A DNA stretch of 64,000 bases from Lentzea aerocolonigenes (GTDB taxonomy: Bacteria; Actinomycetota; Actinomycetes; Mycobacteriales; Pseudonocardiaceae). Below are positions 60,413 through 64,000 of the stretch, piece by piece (positions within the stretch are counted from its first letter, which is position 1; each line of letters opens with the position of its first letter). The position numbers and the translations under genes were made by a program. The stretch spans positions 124,001 to 188,000 of the forward strand of contig NZ_BBOJ01000013.1 of the NCBI RefSeq assembly GCF_000974445.1, written 5' to 3'. The notes below the pieces were generated by a model. It was given only the letters and a program-made list of their open reading frames with translations, was not told the DNA's origin and did not search any database.

Positions 60413-60543
60413 GTGTTTGATTGCCGCTGCTGCGCAGACGGCGGCGAGGTCGTCGAGAAGCCTGTCATCCGCCCGCCGCTTCGCACCGATTGGGCTTCGC
60501 CGAATCGGCACGAAGAGGCGACCGGACGACAGGCACGACCTCG
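60413..60543 (-). repeat. Dispersed dyad-rich intergenic element, copy B, between ilvN and ilvC
   Basis: Shares a 20-mer (60511-60530) and a 33-of-36 tail with copy A (31501-31620), in the opposite strand sense. The element folds as one extended dyad: cgaggtcgt (60445-60453) with acgacctcg (60535-60543), then gcctgtc with gacaggc, then a 17-bp imperfect stem at 60479-60515. It ends close to the ilvC ribosome site and would be transcribed within ilvBNC mRNA. Confidence 0.75.
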
Positions 60544-60548
60544 CGTTT

Positions 60549-61055
60549 CTAACGAACCGCGGTGGCGGTGATGGAACGAGCGCCACGGCCGATGGCGACC
60601 ATGCCGGACTGGACGATCTCGCGAAGCCCGTAGGGCTCCAGCATGCGCAGCAAGGCGTCGAGCTTCTCAGAAGTGCCCGTGGCCTCGATCGTGACCGCCT
60701 CAGGAGAGACGTCGACGACCTTCGCGCGGAAGAGCTGAACGGTTTCGAGGACCTGCGACCGCACCGTCGCATCCGCACGAACCTTAATCAACACCAGTTG
60801 CCGCTGAACGGAAGCGGTCGGCTCCAGCTCGACGATCTTGATGACGTTGATGAGTTTGTTGAGCTGCTTGGTCACCTGCTCCAGGGGCAGCTCGTCGACC
60901 GAGACCACGATGGTCATGCGGGAGATGTCGGGGTACTCCGTGCGGCCGACCGCGAGCGACTCGATGTTGAAGCCGCGGCGGGAGAACAGACCGGCGACGC
61001 GCGCGAGCACACCGGGCTTGTCCTCGACCAAAACGCTCAGCGTGTGCCTGGTCAT
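60549..61055 (-). CDS. ilvN: Acetolactate synthase small (regulatory) subunit
   Basis: 168 residues. ACT domain at the N-terminus (TLSVLVEDKPGVLARVAGLF, GFNIESLAVG) that binds valine to control the large subunit; C-terminal half with FRAKVVDVSPEAVTIEATGT. ATG 61055 shares its A with the ilvB stop TGA, so coupled. Counterpart of Rv3002c. A 153-bp gap with a repeat element follows before ilvC. Confidence 0.97.
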   Translation of the reverse strand: MTRHTLSVLVEDKPGVLARVAGLFSRRGFNIESLAVGRTEYPDISRMTIVVSVDELPLEQVTKQLNKLINVIKIVELEPTASVQRQLVLIKVRADATVRSQVLETVQLFRAKVVDVSPEAVTIEATGTSEKLDALLRMLEPYGLREIVQSGMVAIGRGARSITATAVR

Positions 61056-62887
61056 CACAGATCCTCGTCGAACAGGGGGCGGATGCCGCGGGCGGCCATG
61101 ATCTCGGAGTTGCCGGTGCCGGCCGCGACCATCGGCCACACCTGGGCGTCCTTGCCGACGACGAAGTCGATCACGACGGGACGGTCGTTGATCTCCAGCG
61201 CCTTCGCGATCACGTCGTCCACCTCCTCGCGCGACTCGGCCCGCAGGCCGGCGCACCCGAGTGCCTCCGCCAGGAGCTTGAAGTCTGGGATGCGGTGCTT
61301 GTGCGTCCCCAGATCGGTGTTGGAGTACCGCTCGCCGTAGAACAGGGTCTGCCACTGGCGGACCATGCCCAGGTTGCCGTTGTTGATCACGGCGATCTTG
61401 ACCGGCAGGCCCTCGATGGCGCAGGTGGCGAGTTCCTGGTTGGTCATCTGGAAGCAGCCGTCGCCGTCGATCGCCCACACCGTGCGGTCGGGCTCACCCG
61501 CCTTGATGCCCATCGCGGCGGGAACGGCGAAGCCCATCGTGCCGAGGCCGCCGGAGTTGATCCACGTGCGCGGGTGCTCGTACTTCACGAACTGCGCGGC
61601 CCACATCTGGTGCTGGCCGACACCCGCGGTGTAGATCGTGTCGGCCGGCGACAGCGCGCCGATGCGTTCGATGACGTACTGCGGCGAGAGCGTGCCGTCC
61701 TCGGGCCAGTCGTAGCCCAGCGGGAACGTCTCGCGCAGCGACTTGAGCGTGTCCCACCACGGGGTGAGGTCGACGGCCTTGGCCGTCTCGCGCTCGGTGC
61801 GCACGGCGTCGATCAGCTCGGTGATGATCTCCTTGCAGTCGCCCACGATCGGGACGTCCGCACGGCGGTTCTTGGAGATCTCGGCCGGGTCGATGTCGGC
61901 GTGGATGATCTGCGCGTCCGGCGCGAACGAGCCCAGCTGGCCGGTGACGCGGTCGTCGAACCGGGCGCCCAGCGCGATCAGCAGGTCGGACTTCTGCATC
62001 GCCGCGACCGCCGCGACCGTGCCGTGCATGCCGGGCATGCCCAGGTGCTGGTCGTGCGAGTCGGGGAACGCGCCGCGCGCCATCAGCGTCGTGACGACCG
62101 GGATGCCGGTGTCCTCCGCCAGGCGCAGCAGCTCGGCGTGCGCGTCCGCCTTGATGACGCCGCCGCCCACGTACAGGACGGGCTTGCGGGCGTTCACGAT
62201 CAGCTTGGCGGCTTCGCGCACCTGCTTGCCGTGCGGCCGGGTCGTCGGCCGGTAACCGGGCAGGCGCAGGTCGGGCGGCCACGAGAAGCTGGTCTGCTCC
62301 TGCAGCACGTCCTTCGGGATGTCGACGAGGACCGGGCCGGGTCGGCCGGTCGCCGCGATGTGGAACGCCTCCGCGATCGCCCGCGGGATCTCCGCCGGGT
62401 CGGTCACGAGCATGTTGTGCTTGGTGATCGGCATCGTGATGCCGCAGATGTCCGCCTCCTGGAAGGCGTCCGTGCCGATCAGCGGTCGCGTCTGCTGGCC
62501 GGTGATCGCGACGACGGGCACGGAGTCCATGTTCGCGTCCGCGAGCGGGGTGACGAGGTTCGTCGCACCCGGTCCCGAGGTCGCCATGCAGACCCCGACC
62601 TTGCCGGTGGCCTGCGCGTATCCGGTCGCCGCGTGTCCTGCGCCCTGCTCGTGGCGGACGAGGATGTGCCGGACCTTCGTGGAGTCCAGCAGCGGGTCGT
62701 ACGCGGGAAGGATCGTCCCGCCGGGAATGCCGAAGACCACTTCGCAGCCGACCGCTTCAAGCGACCGGACGAGCGACTGAGCACCGGTTACACGAATCGG
62801 TGCGCCCGTCGGCGGGGCCGGTTTGGGCCGCGGACCTGGACGTGGCGACGTGGGCTCGGAAGCCTGTCGCGATGGTGCGCTGGTCAT
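61055..62887 (-). CDS. ilvB: Acetolactate synthase large (catalytic) subunit
   Basis: 610 residues, TPP enzyme making acetolactate and acetohydroxybutyrate, first common step for Val/Leu/Ile. The catalytic Glu lies in VRHEQGAGH (about 79) and the TPP/Mg motif GDGCFQMTNQELATCAIEGL near 475. The first about 30 residues are a Pro/Ser-rich extension. ATG 62887 is preferred (gagg 5 nt upstream; ATG 62890 is adjacent). Preceded by a leader-peptide attenuator. Counterpart of Rv3003c. Confidence 0.97.
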   Translation of the reverse strand: MTSAPSRQASEPTSPRPGPRPKPAPPTGAPIRVTGAQSLVRSLEAVGCEVVFGIPGGTILPAYDPLLDSTKVRHILVRHEQGAGHAATGYAQATGKVGVCMATSGPGATNLVTPLADANMDSVPVVAITGQQTRPLIGTDAFQEADICGITMPITKHNMLVTDPAEIPRAIAEAFHIAATGRPGPVLVDIPKDVLQEQTSFSWPPDLRLPGYRPTTRPHGKQVREAAKLIVNARKPVLYVGGGVIKADAHAELLRLAEDTGIPVVTTLMARGAFPDSHDQHLGMPGMHGTVAAVAAMQKSDLLIALGARFDDRVTGQLGSFAPDAQIIHADIDPAEISKNRRADVPIVGDCKEIITELIDAVRTERETAKAVDLTPWWDTLKSLRETFPLGYDWPEDGTLSPQYVIERIGALSPADTIYTAGVGQHQMWAAQFVKYEHPRTWINSGGLGTMGFAVPAAMGIKAGEPDRTVWAIDGDGCFQMTNQELATCAIEGLPVKIAVINNGNLGMVRQWQTLFYGERYSNTDLGTHKHRIPDFKLLAEALGCAGLRAESREEVDDVIAKALEINDRPVVIDFVVGKDAQVWPMVAAGTGNSEIMAARGIRPLFDEDL

Positions 62888-62919
62888 CATTGCCTCGTGG
62901 GTATCGGGGTCCGGACACG

Positions 62920-62959
62920 AAAAAACCCTCGACAACCCGGAGAAGGGTCGTGCGAGGGT
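62920..62959 (-). terminator. ilvB attenuator terminator
   Basis: On the minus strand accctcg (62953-62959) pairs with cgagggt (62925-62931), enclosing an inner cgaccc/gggttg stem, and a run of six T follows. It lies between the leader ORF and the ilvB ATG. Just 5', twelve bases (62961-62972) are exactly complementary to the end of the leader (62989-63000). Confidence 0.85.
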
Positions 62960-62984
62960 CGCGCGTCGACGCAGGCTGTTCGGC

Positions 62985-63032
62985 TCAGGCGTCGACGCGC
63001 CTGAGAAGTACGAGAACGAGCGTGCGCTGCAT
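62985..63032 (-). CDS. Leu/Val-rich leader peptide of ilvB attenuator
   Basis: 15-codon ORF encoding MQRTLVLVLLRRVDA followed by TGA: L-V-L-V-L-L at codons 5-10 (ctc gtt ctc gta ctt ctc). It is too short for standard calling. A promoter lies just upstream, putting transcription start at or near this ATG, so the leader may be translated leaderless. Attenuation by Leu/Val supply is inferred from architecture; no ribosome site is seen. Confidence 0.82.
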   Translation of the reverse strand: MQRTLVLVLLRRVDA

Positions 63033-63041
63033 GAAGCGGAC

Positions 63042-63069
63042 GTTATCCCCTCGCGCAAGAGTGCGTCAA
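63042..63069 (-). promoter_or_regulatory. ilvBNC promoter
   Basis: On the minus strand TTGACG (63064-63069) and GATAAC (63042-63047) are separated by 16 bp, a good sigma-70 match. The expected transcription start lies at or within a few bases of the leader-peptide ATG at 63032. Confidence 0.6.
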
Positions 63070-63117
63070 CTCTGCGAGACGGAATTCCCGGATCGTGGAC
63101 GTGGAACAATCCTTCGA

Positions 63118-63537
63118 GTGAAGAAGCTGGTCTTTCGCATCCCGGCAACGGCGCTGCTCGCGGCGGGTCTGATCGCCATCTGCGTGACCCCTGTCGCGTG
63201 GGCCGTTCCCGGACTGCAAGCGCTCTACGTCCTGCCGCTCGGTTACGCGTACTGGGTCGTCCGCAACCGCACCACCGTCACCGAGTCCGAGCTCGTCGCC
63301 CGCGGCGTGTTCGGCACGACGACGGTGAAGTGGGACGAGGTGAAGTCGATCCGGCTCGCGGAGAAGGGCTGGCTCAAGGCCGTTCGGACCGACGACACCG
63401 AGGTGACGCTGCCCGCGGTCCGGTTCATGCACCTGCCGGCGTTGTCGCTGGTCAGCGGCGGACGCGTGCCCGACCCGAGTGTCGTGGAGGAGCCTGCCGA
63501 GGAACCGGCGGAGGAATCCGTAGAGTCGGAGAAGTGA
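63118..63537 (+). CDS. PH-domain membrane protein (CFP-6/Rv3004-like)
   Basis: 139 residues. Two N-terminal membrane segments (ATALLAAGLIAICVTPVAWA, LQALYVLPLGYAYWVV) and a PH-like beta domain (TTVTESELVARGVFGTTTVK, WDEVKSIRL). Position next to ilvB matches Rv3004. Function unknown. GTG 63118 start; divergent from ilvBNC. Its stop overlaps the VKOR gene start by 4 bp (GTGA). Confidence 0.85.
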   Translation: MKKLVFRIPATALLAAGLIAICVTPVAWAVPGLQALYVLPLGYAYWVVRNRTTVTESELVARGVFGTTTVKWDEVKSIRLAEKGWLKAVRTDDTEVTLPAVRFMHLPALSLVSGGRVPDPSVVEEPAEEPAEESVESEK

Positions 63538-63959
63538 TCCAACGAGTTCCGCTGCTGAGCCTGCTGCTGTCCATCGCAGGCCTGCTGACCTCGGCTTACC
63601 TGACGTACACGCACTTCAACGCGGGTGCGTTGCTGTGCTCGGCCGACGCCGTGATCGACTGCGAGACGGTGACCACGAGCGACCAGTCGGAGCTCCTGGG
63701 CATCCCCGTCGCGTTCCTCGGCCTGGCGTTCTTCGCCTTCCTGACCGTGATCTGCCTCCCGTTCGCGTGGCGGATCGACGCGCTGAAGTGGGTTCGGCTG
63801 GGCGCGATCGGTGTCGGCGTCCTGATGGTCGTGTACCTGGTCGCGGTCGAGTTGCTCATCATCGGCAAGATCTGCCTGTGGTGCTCCGTCGTGCACGTGA
63901 TCACCCTCGCACTGGCGTATCTGCTGCTCTCGGCGAGTCTGCGCACAAGTAAGGTTTGA
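63534..63959 (+). CDS. Vitamin K epoxide reductase-family protein
   Basis: 141 residues with four to five membrane helices. Cys pair LLCSADAVIDCETV (about 35-45) and the CLWC active-site motif near 117 are the VKOR hallmarks. Bacterial VKORs re-oxidise DsbA-like partners for disulfide formation in exported proteins. No DsbA partner is adjacent within the window, but nothing after 63960 can be seen. GTG 63534 overlaps the PH-domain stop. Confidence 0.92.
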   Translation: MIQRVPLLSLLLSIAGLLTSAYLTYTHFNAGALLCSADAVIDCETVTTSDQSELLGIPVAFLGLAFFAFLTVICLPFAWRIDALKWVRLGAIGVGVLMVVYLVAVELLIIGKICLWCSVVHVITLALAYLLLSASLRTSKV

Positions 63960-64000
63960 GGCACCGCTCCCAGACTGGTGGACGCCTCACCCGGCCGTCC

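Noticed and set aside
59457..63004. Long + strand frames opposite ilvC and ilvB
   Set aside because: Antisense shadows; the minus strand carries the clear ilv motifs and coupling overlaps.

Overview
The window is high-GC actinobacterial DNA, most likely from the order Pseudonocardiales (a Lentzea, Saccharothrix or Actinosynnema type of organism; inference from gene order, codon bias, GTG/TTG starts, and the DUF397, T7SS-like and MocR genes). The core gene order (pyc, recG, DAK2 protein, rpmB, ung, thiL, DUF3515, ddl, gpsA, fbiD, ppk, mutT1, hupB, leuD, leuC, IclR regulator, tRNA-Glu/tRNA-Gln, FAH protein, leuB, serA, ilvC, ilvN, ilvB, PH-domain protein) follows the same backbone as the Rv2967c-Rv3004 region of Mycobacterium tuberculosis, with lineage-specific genes inserted between the conserved blocks.

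Layout. 1-7 kb: a truncated metallo-beta-lactamase-fold gene, pyruvate carboxylase, a DivIVA-like coiled-coil protein and a secreted sialidase-like protein. 7-17.6 kb: housekeeping block with a DAK2-recG pair, rpmB, an MFS exporter, the thiL-GNAT-carbonic anhydrase-ung operon, a stand-alone RAM protein, a DUF3515 protein and ddl. 17.6-24 kb: MocR regulator divergent from a PPOX-type flavoprotein, a cysteine dioxygenase-like gene, the plsC-gpsA-gamma-lyase operon and fbiD (coenzyme F420). 24-32 kb: a lipoprotein, an acyltransferase overlapping a secreted LVIVD-repeat protein, polyphosphate kinase with MutT1, and HU with a lysine/alanine-rich tail. 32.5-42 kb: leuCD with its IclR regulator, two tRNAs, a HAD phosphatase, an FAD monooxygenase, an orphan LuxR-type regulator, a FAH-family protein and citramalate synthase. 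42-49.5 kb: an ABC importer behind a cobalamin riboswitch, a T7SS-like four-gene cassette and small genes. 49.6-64 kb: leuB, a large secreted subtilase, serA, an epoxide hydrolase with a WYL regulator, ilvBNC, a PH-domain protein and a VKOR-family protein.

How the genes work together. The dominant theme is branched-chain amino-acid synthesis: cimA makes citramalate for isoleucine, leuBCD serve leucine (and the citramalate route), and ilvBNC serve all three amino acids; serA and gpsA/plsC add serine and phospholipid precursors. Two of these units, cimA and ilvBNC, carry what look like complete ribosome-mediated attenuators: a 14-15 codon leader peptide (MAQHLAIIIDERVG with three consecutive Ile codons; MQRTLVLVLLRRVDA with Leu/Val codons), a downstream 1:2 stem, and an abutting intrinsic terminator with a T tract. 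leuCD instead faces a divergent IclR-family (NdgR/LtbR-like) regulator.

The other main non-coding finding is a roughly 120-130 bp element with extended dyad symmetry, present twice (31501-31620 on + and 60413-60543 on -), once downstream of mutT1 and once between ilvN and ilvC. It looks like a dispersed intergenic repeat family. Several very long, nearly perfect hairpins mark gene ends. No CRISPR array, IS element, integrase or rRNA was seen.
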